Of a DNA stretch of 64,000 nucleotides, positions 31,533 through 40,065 are shown in pieces; within the stretch, counting starts at the first letter, position 1, and each line of letters begins with the position of its first letter. The notes under the pieces were generated by a model, which did not search any database, was not told the origin of the DNA, and worked only from the letters and a program-made list of their open reading frames with translations. This DNA comes from Andeanibacterium sp036384795 (GTDB lineage: Bacteria; Pseudomonadota; Alphaproteobacteria; Sphingomonadales; Sphingomonadaceae), in assembly GCA_036384795.1 (NCBI GenBank), contig DASVLP010000074.1, positions 1-64,000 on the forward strand, in the 5' to 3' direction. The position numbers and the translations under genes were made by a program.

Positions 31533-32647
31533 AGCGCCCTCGCCACGCCGCCTTCGAGCCGGTGCGTGCAGCCCAACGCCCGCGCATCGTCGGCGCCGGA
31601 CAGCGCGGCGACCGTCCGCCAGCCTTCGGCGCGCAGCCGGGCGGCGGTGTCGGCGTCGTGCTCCAGCGGCAGGAACAGCGCCTCGCGCGCCGCGCCTTCG
31701 CCGGCGGCCACCTCGATCAGCGGGTCGGGGTAGAGCGAGAAGCCGGTCGCCGGCTCGCCGCCTTTGCGATCGCTGATGCGGTACGTGCCGCCGCGAGCGA
31801 GCGCGCCGCGCACCCCTTCGGCGTACAGCGTGAACCCGAACCAGCTCTGGTATTCGAACCCGTGGCGTTCGGTGGGATCGAGCGTCAGCCGCGCCGCGCC
31901 GTTCACCCGCGCGGCGATCTGCTCGAGCCCGGCGATGCGGCTGGCGAGCACCCCGCCGACATCGTGCGCGGCGAGCTTGGCGATCGCTTCCTCGAACGGA
32001 CCGGCCGCGTAGAGCAGCGGCAGGTAGGCCTCGCCGCCGGCTTCCTTCAGGCCGCCTGCGTCTTTCGCGTCGAGCTCGCGGCGCACCGCCTCGATCTGCT
32101 GCGGATCGAGCGGCAGCGCTTTCTGCGCAAGGGTATCGACGAGGTCGGGCATCGTGAAATCGACCGAAATGCCGCTCGCGCCAGCCCGTGCCGCCGCCTC
32201 GATCGCGAGGCTGACGATCTCGGCCGCGGCGGCGACGCTGTCGCTGCCGATCAGCTCTGCGCCCAGTTGCAAGCGCTCGCGCGGCGGGTCGAGTGGGTCG
32301 GCGGCGATCGTCGCGACCTGCCCGGCGTAGGCAAGCCGCAGCGGGCGCGGCGCGGCGGCAAGGCCGGTCTCGGCAATGCGGCCGATCTGCGGGGTGATGT
32401 CGCTGCGCAGCGCGAGCATGCGCAAGCTTACCGGATCGACGAAGCGGAACATCCGCCTGGGCTCGATCCCGCTCATCCGCGCGGCGAGCGAGCTTTCGAA
32501 CTCGATCAGCGGCGGGCTCACCCGGTCGTAGCCGCGCGCATCCATCGCATCGAGCACCGCGCGGATCACGCGCGATTCGGCCGCCGCGCGCTGCGGCAGC
32601 CGGTCCTCGAGCCCCTCGGGCAGCAGATCGCGGTCGGTGTTGCTCAT
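31529..32647 (-). CDS. hisZ: ATP phosphoribosyltransferase regulatory subunit
   Basis: 372 residues, a histidyl-tRNA-synthetase-like catalytic paralogue that activates and regulates short-form HisG in histidine biosynthesis. Visible class II aaRS-like segments: PPLIEFESSL, MFRFVDP, LRSDITPQIGRIA and GGTYRISDRKG. The start at 32647 (MSNTDRDLLPEG) is chosen because the upstream frame is a repeat. Followed by a GFA gene, not hisG. Confidence 0.92.
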   Translation of the reverse strand: MSNTDRDLLPEGLEDRLPQRAAAESRVIRAVLDAMDARGYDRVSPPLIEFESSLAARMSGIEPRRMFRFVDPVSLRMLALRSDITPQIGRIAETGLAAAPRPLRLAYAGQVATIAADPLDPPRERLQLGAELIGSDSVAAAAEIVSLAIEAAARAGASGISVDFTMPDLVDTLAQKALPLDPQQIEAVRRELDAKDAGGLKEAGGEAYLPLLYAAGPFEEAIAKLAAHDVGGVLASRIAGLEQIAARVNGAARLTLDPTERHGFEYQSWFGFTLYAEGVRGALARGGTYRISDRKGGEPATGFSLYPDPLIEVAAGEGAAREALFLPLEHDADTAARLRAEGWRTVAALSGADDARALGCTHRLEGGVARAL

Positions 32648-32691
32648 GCGCGCGCCTATCCCTTGTTCGGTGGCGCGGTGCAAGTGCCCTG

Positions 32692-32840
32692 CTCCTCTCC
32701 CCTTGCGGGAGAGGATACGTAGGCTTGGCGGCTTGCCGCCTAGCCGTAGTTGGAGAGGGGTGCCGCGCGACGGCCCCTCTCCAAGCTTCGCTAGCCGCTG
32801 TCGCGTCAAGCTGCGCTATCCTCCCCCGCGAGGGGGGAGG
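32692..32840. repeat. Intergenic GC-rich inverted repeat (family 1 variant)
   Basis: Between hisZ and serA. Short CTCTCCCC-type arms at both ends and inside (CTCTCCCCTTGCGGGAGAG; GAGAGGGG with CCCCTCTCC; CTCCCCCGCGAGGGGGGAG) make several hairpins. It is related in style to 39917-40037 and 62398-62515. No coding capacity. Confidence 0.6.
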
Positions 32841-32850
32841 AGCGCAAACC

Positions 32851-34437
32851 TCAGAACTTGAGCCCGCGCGCCAGCTTCACGCCTTGCAGGTTGCCCGCCG
32901 CCTCGGTCACCTCGGGCGGGATCGCCTGGTCGACCGACAGCAACACGATCGCCTCGCCGCCAGCCTGGCGCCGGCCGAGGTGGAACGTGCCGATGTTGAT
33001 CCCGTGCTCGCCCATCAGCGATCCGATGCGGCCGATGAAGCCCGGCGCGTCCTGGTTCACGACGTAGAGCATGTTGCCTTCCAGGTCCGCCTCGATGCCG
33101 ATTCCGAAGATCTCGACCAGCCGCGGCGCGTCGTTGGCGAACAGCGTGCCGGCGACGGAGCGGTCGCCCTGGCTGGTCGCCACGGTCACGCGCACCAGCG
33201 TGTGGTAGGTGCCTTCGTGCTCGTTCCTGATCTCGCGCACTTCCATGCCCCTTTCGCGGGCGAGGAACGGCGCGTTGACCATGTTCACGCTGTCCGAATA
33301 GCGCCGCATCAGCCCCGCGAGCACGGCGGCGACGATCGGCTTGGGGTTGAGCTGCGCGGCCGCGCCCTCGACCTCGATGCTGATCTTCGACAGCTCGCCG
33401 TGGGCCAGTTGGCCGACGAGGCTGCCGAGCTTCTCGGCAAGCGCCATGTACGGCCTCAGCTTCGGCGCTTCCTCGGCGCTGAGCGACGGCATGTTCAGCG
33501 CGTTGGTGACCCCGCCGTTCACGAGGTAGTCCGACAGCTGCTCGGCCACCTGCAGCGCGACGTTGACCTGCGCCTCGTTGGTCGAAGCGCCGAGGTGCGG
33601 GGTGCAGATGAAGTTCGGCGTGCCGAACAGCGGGCTTTCCTTGGCCGGCTCGGCGGCGAACACGTCGAGCGCGGCGCCGGCGATGTGGCCGGAATCGAGC
33701 CCTTCCTTCAGCGCCGCCTCGTCGATCAGCCCGCCGCGCGCGCAGTTGACGATGCGCACGCCTTTCTTGGTCTTGGCGAGGTTTTCCTTCGACAGGATGT
33801 TGCGCGTCTGGTCGGTCAGCGGGGTGTGCAGGGTGATGAAGTCCGCCCGCGCCAGCAGGGTGTCGAGATCGACTTTTTCGACGCCCATCTCCACGGCGCG
33901 TTCGGCCGTGAGGAACGGATCGTAGGCGACGACCTTCATTTTCAGCCCCAGCGCGCGGCTGGCGACGATCGAGCCGATATTGCCGGCGCCGATCAGGCCG
34001 AGCGTCTTGGCGGTGACCTCGACGCCCATGAAGTCGTTCTTCGGCCACTTGCCGGCTTGGGTCTGCTCGTTGGCTTCAGGGATCTGCCGTGCGAGCGCGA
34101 ACATCAGCGCGATCGCGTGCTCGGCGGTGGTGATCGAGTTGCCGAACGGGGTGTTCATCACCACCACGCCCTTCGACGAGGCGTAGGGGATGTCGACATT
34201 GTCGACCCCGATCCCGGCGCGGCCGATCACCTTGAGGTTGGTCGCGGCATCGAGGATTTCCTTGGTCACCTTGGTCGCGGAACGGATGGCGAGGCCATCG
34301 TATTCGCCGATGATCGCCTTGAGCTCCTCGGGCGTCTTGCCGGTGATCACGTCGACGTCGCAGCCGTTCTCCTTGAAGATGCGGGCGGCGTTGGGGTCCA
34401 TCTTGTCCGAGATGAGGACTTTGGGCTTGGTGGTCAT
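32851..34437 (-). CDS. serA: D-3-phosphoglycerate dehydrogenase
   Basis: 528 residues, the long (type I) form: substrate-binding and Rossmann NAD domains (GLIGAGNIGSIVA), an intervening domain and a C-terminal ACT domain (VNQDAPGFIGRIGSLMGEHG) that usually senses serine. It catalyses the first step of serine synthesis. The upstream serC makes a ser operon, interrupted by a 78-bp palindromic repeat. Confidence 0.96.
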   Translation of the reverse strand: MTTKPKVLISDKMDPNAARIFKENGCDVDVITGKTPEELKAIIGEYDGLAIRSATKVTKEILDAATNLKVIGRAGIGVDNVDIPYASSKGVVVMNTPFGNSITTAEHAIALMFALARQIPEANEQTQAGKWPKNDFMGVEVTAKTLGLIGAGNIGSIVASRALGLKMKVVAYDPFLTAERAVEMGVEKVDLDTLLARADFITLHTPLTDQTRNILSKENLAKTKKGVRIVNCARGGLIDEAALKEGLDSGHIAGAALDVFAAEPAKESPLFGTPNFICTPHLGASTNEAQVNVALQVAEQLSDYLVNGGVTNALNMPSLSAEEAPKLRPYMALAEKLGSLVGQLAHGELSKISIEVEGAAAQLNPKPIVAAVLAGLMRRYSDSVNMVNAPFLARERGMEVREIRNEHEGTYHTLVRVTVATSQGDRSVAGTLFANDAPRLVEIFGIGIEADLEGNMLYVVNQDAPGFIGRIGSLMGEHGINIGTFHLGRRQAGGEAIVLLSVDQAIPPEVTEAAGNLQGVKLARGLKF

Positions 34438-34448
34438 GTTCTATCTCC

Positions 34449-34526
34449 GTGAGCCCCCGCGAAGGCGGGGGCCTGTTTCGGAATTGCGCAGGGCGGATGG
34501 AGGCCCCCGCCTTCGCGGGGGCTCAC
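34449..34526. repeat. Paired palindrome (REP/BIME-like) between serC and serA
   Basis: Two 25-bp arms (34449-34473, 34502-34526) are perfect inverted copies. Each arm is itself a hairpin (GCCCCCGC-GAAG-GCGGGGGC). It fills nearly all of the serC-serA gap. In the transcript it could attenuate or stabilise the serC-serA mRNA. Confidence 0.75.
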
Positions 34527-34532
34527 CTAAGT

Positions 34533-35675
34533 TCAGGCAGCCGCCAGCGCGGCCTTGGTCTCGGCGTAGGCCCAGTCGAGCCACGGGCCGAGCGCTGCGA
34601 CGTCGGCGGCATCGACCGTCGCGCCGCACCAGATGCGCAGGCCCGGCGGCGCGTCGCGATAGCCGGCGACGTCGTAGGCCGCGCCTTCCTTTTCGAGCAG
34701 GCCGGCGAACTTCTTGATGAAGTCCGCATCGGCGCCCTCGACCGTCAGGCACACCGAAGTCTTCGAGCGGATGCCCTTGTCGACCGCCAGGTTGCCCAGC
34801 CAGTCACGTTCGGCGACGATCTTCTCGAGCGCGTCGGCGTTCGCCGTGCAGCGCGCCTGGAGGCCCTTGAGCCCGCCGACCGACTTCGCCCATTCGAGCG
34901 CCCAGATCGCGTCCTCGACCGCAAGCATCGAGGGCGTGTTGATCGTCTCACCCTTGAAAACGCCTTCGGCGAGCGCGCCTTTCGACATCAGGCGGAACAC
35001 CTTGGGCAGCGGCCAGGCGGGAGTGTATTCCTGCAGCCGCTCGACCGCCCGGGGCCCGAGGATCAGCACGCCGTGCGCGCCCTCGCCGCCGAGCACTTTC
35101 TGCCACGAGAAGGTCGCGACATCGATCTTGTCCCACGGAATGTCGTAGGCGAACACCGCGCTGGTCGCGTCGCAGAAGGACAGGCCTTCGCGGTCGGCGG
35201 CGATCCACTCGCCGTCGGGCACGCGCACGCCGCTGGTGGTCCCGTTCCAGGTGAACAGCACGTCGTCCGACCAGTCGACTTTGTCGAGGTCCGGCAGCTG
35301 GCCGTAGTCGGCGCGCATCACGGTGGCTTCGATCTTGAGCTGCTTGACCGCGTCGGTGACCCAACCTTCACCGAAGCTTTCCCAGGCCAGCGCGGTCACG
35401 CCGCGCGCGCCGAGCATCGTCCACATCGCCATCTCGAACGCGCCGGTGTCCGAACCGGGCACGATGCCGATGCGGTGCGTGTCGGGAAGCTGCAGCAGCT
35501 CGCGCATCAGGTCGATGCAGTAACCGAGGCGCTCTTTGCCGATCTTCGCGCGATGCGAGCGGCCGAGCGAGGCGGTAGCCAGTTTGTCGGGGGAATATCC
35601 CGGCGGCTTGGCGCAGGGACCGGAAGAAAAATACGGACGCGCAGGCTTGGCCTGCGGCTTCACTTGTTCAGTCAT
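34533..35675 (-). CDS. serC: Phosphoserine aminotransferase
   Basis: 380 residues, the PLP-dependent enzyme converting 3-phosphohydroxypyruvate to phosphoserine. The PLP lysine lies in FSWQKVLGGEGAHG; the N-terminus (RPYFSSGPCAKPPGYSP) is typical of the proteobacterial long form. It precedes serA on the same strand. The ATG at 35675 has GGAG-like sequence upstream. Confidence 0.95.
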   Translation of the reverse strand: MTEQVKPQAKPARPYFSSGPCAKPPGYSPDKLATASLGRSHRAKIGKERLGYCIDLMRELLQLPDTHRIGIVPGSDTGAFEMAMWTMLGARGVTALAWESFGEGWVTDAVKQLKIEATVMRADYGQLPDLDKVDWSDDVLFTWNGTTSGVRVPDGEWIAADREGLSFCDATSAVFAYDIPWDKIDVATFSWQKVLGGEGAHGVLILGPRAVERLQEYTPAWPLPKVFRLMSKGALAEGVFKGETINTPSMLAVEDAIWALEWAKSVGGLKGLQARCTANADALEKIVAERDWLGNLAVDKGIRSKTSVCLTVEGADADFIKKFAGLLEKEGAAYDVAGYRDAPPGLRIWCGATVDAADVAALGPWLDWAYAETKAALAAA

Positions 35676-35818
35676 ATCTGACTCTCCTTGCAGAGAGCTC
35701 GCGCGGCGTTGGGACCGCGTGGCCCGCGGCGGCCATTAGAGCCGCACACCGGCAAGTCAAGCGGTTAGCACCCGCCACGCGATTGCCGCATGTGGCGTTA
35801 GCGAAAAATTAACCATGA

Positions 35819-36505
35819 ATGGCAATGTTGGCGGCCATGTTTCGCATATCCGCGATCATCGCTTCGACCTTGGCGCTGGCCGCCTGCTCGCTCCCGTCCT
35901 CCTCGGGCGGTTCGGCCGCGCACCAAGCAATGAGGCCGGCCGCGCTCACCCGCGCGCCGAGTGTGTCCGACCGTCAGTGCCTGACCCAGCTCGCCGCCAC
36001 CGCGGCAAGCTTCACTCCGCTGCCGGACAAATATTACGGCGCGCACTGCTCGACCCTCGACAGCGTGCAGCTTACCGCGTTGCGCAGCGATCACGCGAGC
36101 CTCGCGGTCTCGAACCTCGGGCCCGTCTCCTGTCCGCTGGCCGAGACGTTCGCCGGCTGGGCGCGCTACGGCGTTGACCGCGCGGCGCGGGTGGTGCTCG
36201 GCAGCCCGCTGGTCAGGATCGAGACGTTCGGCAGCTACAACTGCCGCAACGTCGCGGGGACCGCTCGGCTGTCCGCCCATGCGACCGCCAACGCGATCGA
36301 CGTCTCGGCGTTCGATCTGGCCGACGGCCGGCGAATCACCGTCAAGGACGGTTGGAACGGCGGCACGCGCGCCGAAAAGGAATTCCTGCAGATCGTTCAC
36401 AAGAGCGCCTGCAAGCGCTTCGGCACGGTGCTGGGGCCGGGCTACAACGCCGCGCACCAGGATCACTTTCACCTCGAGAACAGCGCCAGCTCGTTCTGCC
36501 GCTAG
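35819..36505 (+). CDS. Extensin-like family lipoprotein
   Basis: 228 residues. Signal peptide with lipobox LAAC, then the extensin-like C-terminal domain: CRNVAGTARLSAHATANAID and DHFHLE, which resemble the metal ligands of D-Ala-D-Ala (M15-type) peptidases. Probably envelope/peptidoglycan related. The start at 35819 gives a short n-region; Met at 35837 is an alternative. Confidence 0.82.
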   Translation: MAMLAAMFRISAIIASTLALAACSLPSSSGGSAAHQAMRPAALTRAPSVSDRQCLTQLAATAASFTPLPDKYYGAHCSTLDSVQLTALRSDHASLAVSNLGPVSCPLAETFAGWARYGVDRAARVVLGSPLVRIETFGSYNCRNVAGTARLSAHATANAIDVSAFDLADGRRITVKDGWNGGTRAEKEFLQIVHKSACKRFGTVLGPGYNAAHQDHFHLENSASSFCR

Positions 36506-36520
36506 CGCTTCGCCGAACCC

Positions 36521-37168
36521 TCAGCCGTGGGCCGAGCGTTGGCGCGCGGGCTGTTCGTCGTCCTCGTCGAGCTGCGCCTGCAACCGCAGCCGCACCGCGT
36601 CCGCCGGATGGTGCGCGCCGAGCTTCTCCATCATGTTGGCGCGATGGATCTCGACCGTGCGCGGGCTGATCGCAAGGTCGCGCGCGATCGCCTTGTTGCT
36701 GCAGCCTTCCGCCAGCCGATCGAGCACTTCGCGCTCGCGCGGCGAAAGCTGCTGGATGCGCGAGCGCGCCTCGAACATCTTGCTGCGCGCATCGGCATGC
36801 GCCTTGGCCTCGCGTGCGACTTTGCCCAGCACGCTGGCGAGCCGGTCGCCGGCGAGCGGCAATTCGAGGTATTCGAGCGCGCCGGCCTTGATCGCCGCGA
36901 CCACGTCGCACACCTCCGGGTGCTCCGCGACCATGATCAGCGGCAGCCAGATACCGGCGCGAGACAAGTCGGCGAGCAGCCCCACGGCGCCCCCGGCCGC
37001 GGCGCTTTCCCGCGCTAGGATGATCCCCTCGCGCGGCGGGCGCTGCACCAGCTCGCTGAGGTCGGCATAGACCTCCGCATGATGGCCCAATGCGAAAGCG
37101 GCACGGGCACCCTCGGCGCGCGCGCGGCTGTCGCTGTCGACGATATGGAGTGTGAGCCGGTATTTCAT
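36521..37168 (-). CDS. FixJ/NarL-type response regulator
   Basis: 215 residues: an N-terminal receiver-like domain (LTLHIVDSDSRARAEG) and a C-terminal LuxR-type helix-turn-helix (LSPREREVLDRLAEGCSNKA, then ISPRTVEIHRANMMEKL). The receiver's phospho-acceptor Asp is not obvious (GIILARES stands where a D is expected), so it may be an atypical regulator. No kinase gene is adjacent. Confidence 0.8.
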   Translation of the reverse strand: MKYRLTLHIVDSDSRARAEGARAAFALGHHAEVYADLSELVQRPPREGIILARESAAAGGAVGLLADLSRAGIWLPLIMVAEHPEVCDVVAAIKAGALEYLELPLAGDRLASVLGKVAREAKAHADARSKMFEARSRIQQLSPREREVLDRLAEGCSNKAIARDLAISPRTVEIHRANMMEKLGAHHPADAVRLRLQAQLDEDDEQPARQRSAHG

Positions 37169-37328
37169 GACTAACTGATTGCCGTAAAAATACCGACTAA
37201 GCTCGGGTTCTTTGGCCCGAAACGGCACTATCGAGATGGTTGAATTGCACTAAAAACCTGACTTCCGGGCGTATTTTCGATCCGATCCCGAGATAATCGT
37301 CCGGGTTTTCCCTGACGGAAAAACCCCG

Positions 37329-37344
37329 TACGTAAGATTACGTA
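37329..37344. promoter_or_regulatory. Palindrome TACGTAA-GA-TTACGTA upstream of the FixJ-like gene
   Basis: A perfect 7-bp inverted repeat with 2-bp spacer lies in the intergenic region between the FixJ-like start and the end of the Anbu gene, next to a hairpin-like GGGTTTTCC/GGAAAAACCC (about 37302-37327). Could be an operator for the response regulator; no direct evidence. Confidence 0.35.
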
Positions 37345-37346
37345 AG

Positions 37347-38081
37347 CTAAAATCGGTAATCGGGGAGCGCTTGGAGCGCGTCTTTCAGTGCATCGCCCCA
37401 GCCGGACGAGATCATCTGGAAGTACGGGTCGCTGTCCGCGAAGCGTTTTTCGTGCAGCGGGGTGAAGCGGTCGCGGGCGATCGCCAGCAGGTCGAGCGGC
37501 AGGCCGACCGAGAGATTGGCCTTCAGCGTCGAGTCGAAGCTCACCATCAGCAGGCGGACCGCGCTCTCGAAGCTCATTGCGCGGTCGTAGCCGCGAATCA
37601 GGATCGGGCGGCCGTACTTGGTCTCGCCGACCTGGAAGAACGGCGTTTCCCAGCTCGCCTCGATGAAGTTGCCCTCGGGATAGATCATGAACAGGCGCGG
37701 TTCCTGGCCCTTGATCTGCCCGGCAAGGATCATCGAGGCGGTGAAGCTCGCCTCGCTGCGGGGGCCGTTGTCGCTTTGCGAGGCGTGGATCGTCTCACGC
37801 AGCAGTTTGCCCACCTCGACCGCTACCTGGAACATCGTGGGCGCGGCGAGCAGCGAGTTATGCCGCTCTTTGGGCGCCTTGTTGCGCTCTTCCAGCTGGC
37901 TGATCACCGCCTGCGTGGTCGCGAGGTTGCCCGCAGTCATCAGCGCGATGATCCGCTCGCCCGGCACTTCCCAGTGGAACAGCTTGCGGAAGGTGGAAAT
38001 GTTGTCGACGCCCGAATTGGTCCGGGTGTCGCTCATCATCACCAGGCCTTTGTCGAGCAGCATTCCGACGCAGTAAGTCAT
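37347..38081 (-). CDS. anbu: Anbu, proteasome-type peptidase
   Basis: 244 residues opening MTYCVGMLLDKGLVMMSDTR. After Met removal Thr2 would be the N-terminal nucleophile, with SDTRTN and the following strand typical of Anbu, the bacterial proteasome/HslV relative. It is the last gene of an operon of ATP-grasp, alpha-E and transglutaminase genes, the standard Anbu neighbourhood. The pathway's substrate is unknown. Confidence 0.9.
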   Translation of the reverse strand: MTYCVGMLLDKGLVMMSDTRTNSGVDNISTFRKLFHWEVPGERIIALMTAGNLATTQAVISQLEERNKAPKERHNSLLAAPTMFQVAVEVGKLLRETIHASQSDNGPRSEASFTASMILAGQIKGQEPRLFMIYPEGNFIEASWETPFFQVGETKYGRPILIRGYDRAMSFESAVRLLMVSFDSTLKANLSVGLPLDLLAIARDRFTPLHEKRFADSDPYFQMISSGWGDALKDALQALPDYRF

Positions 38082-38112
38082 GCCCGCCCCTTGCCCGTTC
38101 CGGACGCGCCCG

Positions 38113-38928
38113 TCACTGGTCGACCGCGCGTTGTTCCACAGCCAGCGCGACGCGCAGTTCCTCCTGCGCGGCGCCGAAGCTGATCCCGGTGATCGGCGCC
38201 GCCTCGCCGTAGTCGCGCCCGGTGGCGACGCGGACGTAGCGCGCGTCGGGGCTGATCCCGTTGGCGACGTCGAACCCGACCCAGCCGAGCCCGTCGACAT
38301 GCGCCTCCGCCCACGCGTGGGTCGCGTCCTGCTCGACGCGGTCGTTCATCATCAGATAGCCGGAGACGTAACGCGCCGGGACCTCGAGCGCCCGCGCCGC
38401 GGCGATGAACACGTGCGCATGGTCCTGGCACACCCCGTGCCCGGCGGCGAGCGCTTCCTCCGCGGTGGTGCCGACGTCGGTCACCCCCGGCCGATACCGC
38501 ACCTGCTGGAGGATCGTCGTCGAGAGGCCGTGGAGCATCGCCAAGGTGTCGCCGTCGGCACGGCGGGCCGCTGCCGCGAGCCCGCGGATACCCTGCCCTG
38601 CCCGGGTCCGGCTCGTCTGGCCGAGAAACGCCCACAACGGCAGGTGTCCCGAATGCGAGCCGATCAGCCCGGCGTTGTCCTCGGTGTCCACTTCCCCCTC
38701 GCAGCGGACGGTGACTTCCTCCGCGCCGGGCAGCACCGAGACGAGCGTCACGCGGTTGACGTTGTGATCGTCGTACTCGAGCTCCGCCTGCGCGCCTTCG
38801 AACGTCATCGCCCATTCGCGGATGTGCTGGCCGTGGCTGGTCTTGGGCGTCAGCCGCAGCCGCTGGAGCCCGTGCGTGACCGGCTCGGCGAAGCGGTAGT
38901 AGGTGGTGTGGCGGATCGCGAGGCGCAT
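38113..38928 (-). CDS. Transglutaminase-like protease of the Anbu cluster
   Basis: 271 residues. Catalytic triad region visible: GHGVCQDHAHVFI (Cys), DATHAWAEAHV (His) and the following Asp (VGFDVANG). The N-terminal beta domain starts MRLAIRHTTYYRF. Such proteins cleave or transfer amide bonds and always accompany ATP-grasp/alpha-E genes; the peptide substrate is unknown. Stop lies 31 nt before the Anbu ATG. Confidence 0.9.
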   Translation of the reverse strand: MRLAIRHTTYYRFAEPVTHGLQRLRLTPKTSHGQHIREWAMTFEGAQAELEYDDHNVNRVTLVSVLPGAEEVTVRCEGEVDTEDNAGLIGSHSGHLPLWAFLGQTSRTRAGQGIRGLAAAARRADGDTLAMLHGLSTTILQQVRYRPGVTDVGTTAEEALAAGHGVCQDHAHVFIAAARALEVPARYVSGYLMMNDRVEQDATHAWAEAHVDGLGWVGFDVANGISPDARYVRVATGRDYGEAAPITGISFGAAQEELRVALAVEQRAVDQ

Positions 38929-38930
38929 CG

Positions 38931-39875
38931 TCAGACCACGAACCGGTAATCGTCGGCGATAGCGTCGGCTATCGCGTGGTTGCCGCGGGTGAACTCGCCG
39001 AGGAATTCATGCAGCCCCCGCTCGAAGATGTCGTCGATGGTGACTTGCGAGAGCCGCTCCAGCGCCTCGCGCAGCAACGCGTTGCAGCGGCTTTCGTGGC
39101 CGTGCAGCCGGGCGAGGCTCGCAAGGTGCTGCCCGAGCTCGGCGTAGCAGAACGCCAGGCTGCGGGGGAAGCGCTGGTCGAGGATCAGGAAGTCGGCGAT
39201 CGTGCGCGGGTCCATTCGCCCGGCGTTGAGCCAGCTGTAGGCGCGCTCGGCCGAGAGCGAGCGCAGCACGGTGTCCCACTGCCCGGTGTCGAGGCTCGAG
39301 CCGACGTAGGCGAGCGAGGGCAGCAGGAGATAGTACTTCACGTCGAGGATGCGCGCGGTCGCGTCGGCGCGCTCGACGAACGTGCCGGCCCGGGCGAAGT
39401 GGTAGATGTCGTTGCGCAGCATAGAGCCGTACGTCGCACCCCGCACCAGCGTCGTCTCGCGCCGGATCGCCGAGAGCGCGGCGCCGAGGCTCGCTTCGCG
39501 CAGCGGTCGGCCGAGCACCTCCTTCAGCGTCATCCAGCAATCGTTGACCGCTTCCCACACTTCGGCGGTGATCGAGCTGCGCGACAGCCGCGCGTTGTGG
39601 CGCGCCCGCTCGATCATGCAGAACACGCTGAGCGGGTTCTCCTTGTCGCGCAGCACGAAGTTCCACACCTGCTCGCCGGTGTAGCCGCGGCGGGCCGCAT
39701 CGAAAGCCTCGCCCAGCCCGAGGGTGACGATTACCGAGCGCCATTCCGCGTTCGCGGCATCGATCCCGCGGGTCAGCGCCATCCGGAATCCCGCCTCGAC
39801 CAGCCGCGCGGTATTCTCTGCCCGCTCGAGATAACGGTACATCCAGAAGATCGAGTTGGCGGTCTTGCCTAGCAT
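38931..39875 (-). CDS. Alpha-E domain protein of the Anbu cluster
   Basis: 314 residues starting MLGKTANSIFWMYRYLERAE, the hallmark of alpha-E proteins, all-helical with repeated Glu/Arg-rich helices. It is thought to work with the circularly permuted ATP-grasp ligase in making a peptide. It ends 2 bp before the transglutaminase start. The frame remains open upstream into the repeat and ATP-grasp gene; homology begins at 39875. Confidence 0.9.
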   Translation of the reverse strand: MLGKTANSIFWMYRYLERAENTARLVEAGFRMALTRGIDAANAEWRSVIVTLGLGEAFDAARRGYTGEQVWNFVLRDKENPLSVFCMIERARHNARLSRSSITAEVWEAVNDCWMTLKEVLGRPLREASLGAALSAIRRETTLVRGATYGSMLRNDIYHFARAGTFVERADATARILDVKYYLLLPSLAYVGSSLDTGQWDTVLRSLSAERAYSWLNAGRMDPRTIADFLILDQRFPRSLAFCYAELGQHLASLARLHGHESRCNALLREALERLSQVTIDDIFERGLHEFLGEFTRGNHAIADAIADDYRFVV

Positions 39876-39916
39876 GGCGTGCCTGAACCGGATGGGCGCC
39901 GCGGCGCAAATAACCG

Positions 39917-40037
39917 TGATCCTCCCGTGCAAGGGGAGGTGGCAGCCGCGCCAGCGGCTGACGGAGGGGTGTAACCACCAGCGGGGACACCCCTCCACCG
40001 CACTTCGTGCGGTCCCCCTCCTCTTGCAGGGGAGGAT
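39917..40037. repeat. Intergenic inverted repeat, family 1 copy
   Basis: Outer arms ATCCTCCCGTGCAAGGGGAG and its approximate complement near 40018-40037; inside are AGCCGC-GCCA-GCGGCT-like and CCGCAC-TTCG-GTGCGG stems. It lies between the ATP-grasp and alpha-E genes. The same element in opposite orientation is at 62398-62515 (shared GGGGAGGTGGCAGCC and GGCTGACGGAGGGG). Confidence 0.7.
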
Positions 40038-40065
40038 GAGAAGTCGCTGAACAAGAAAGCGCCCA

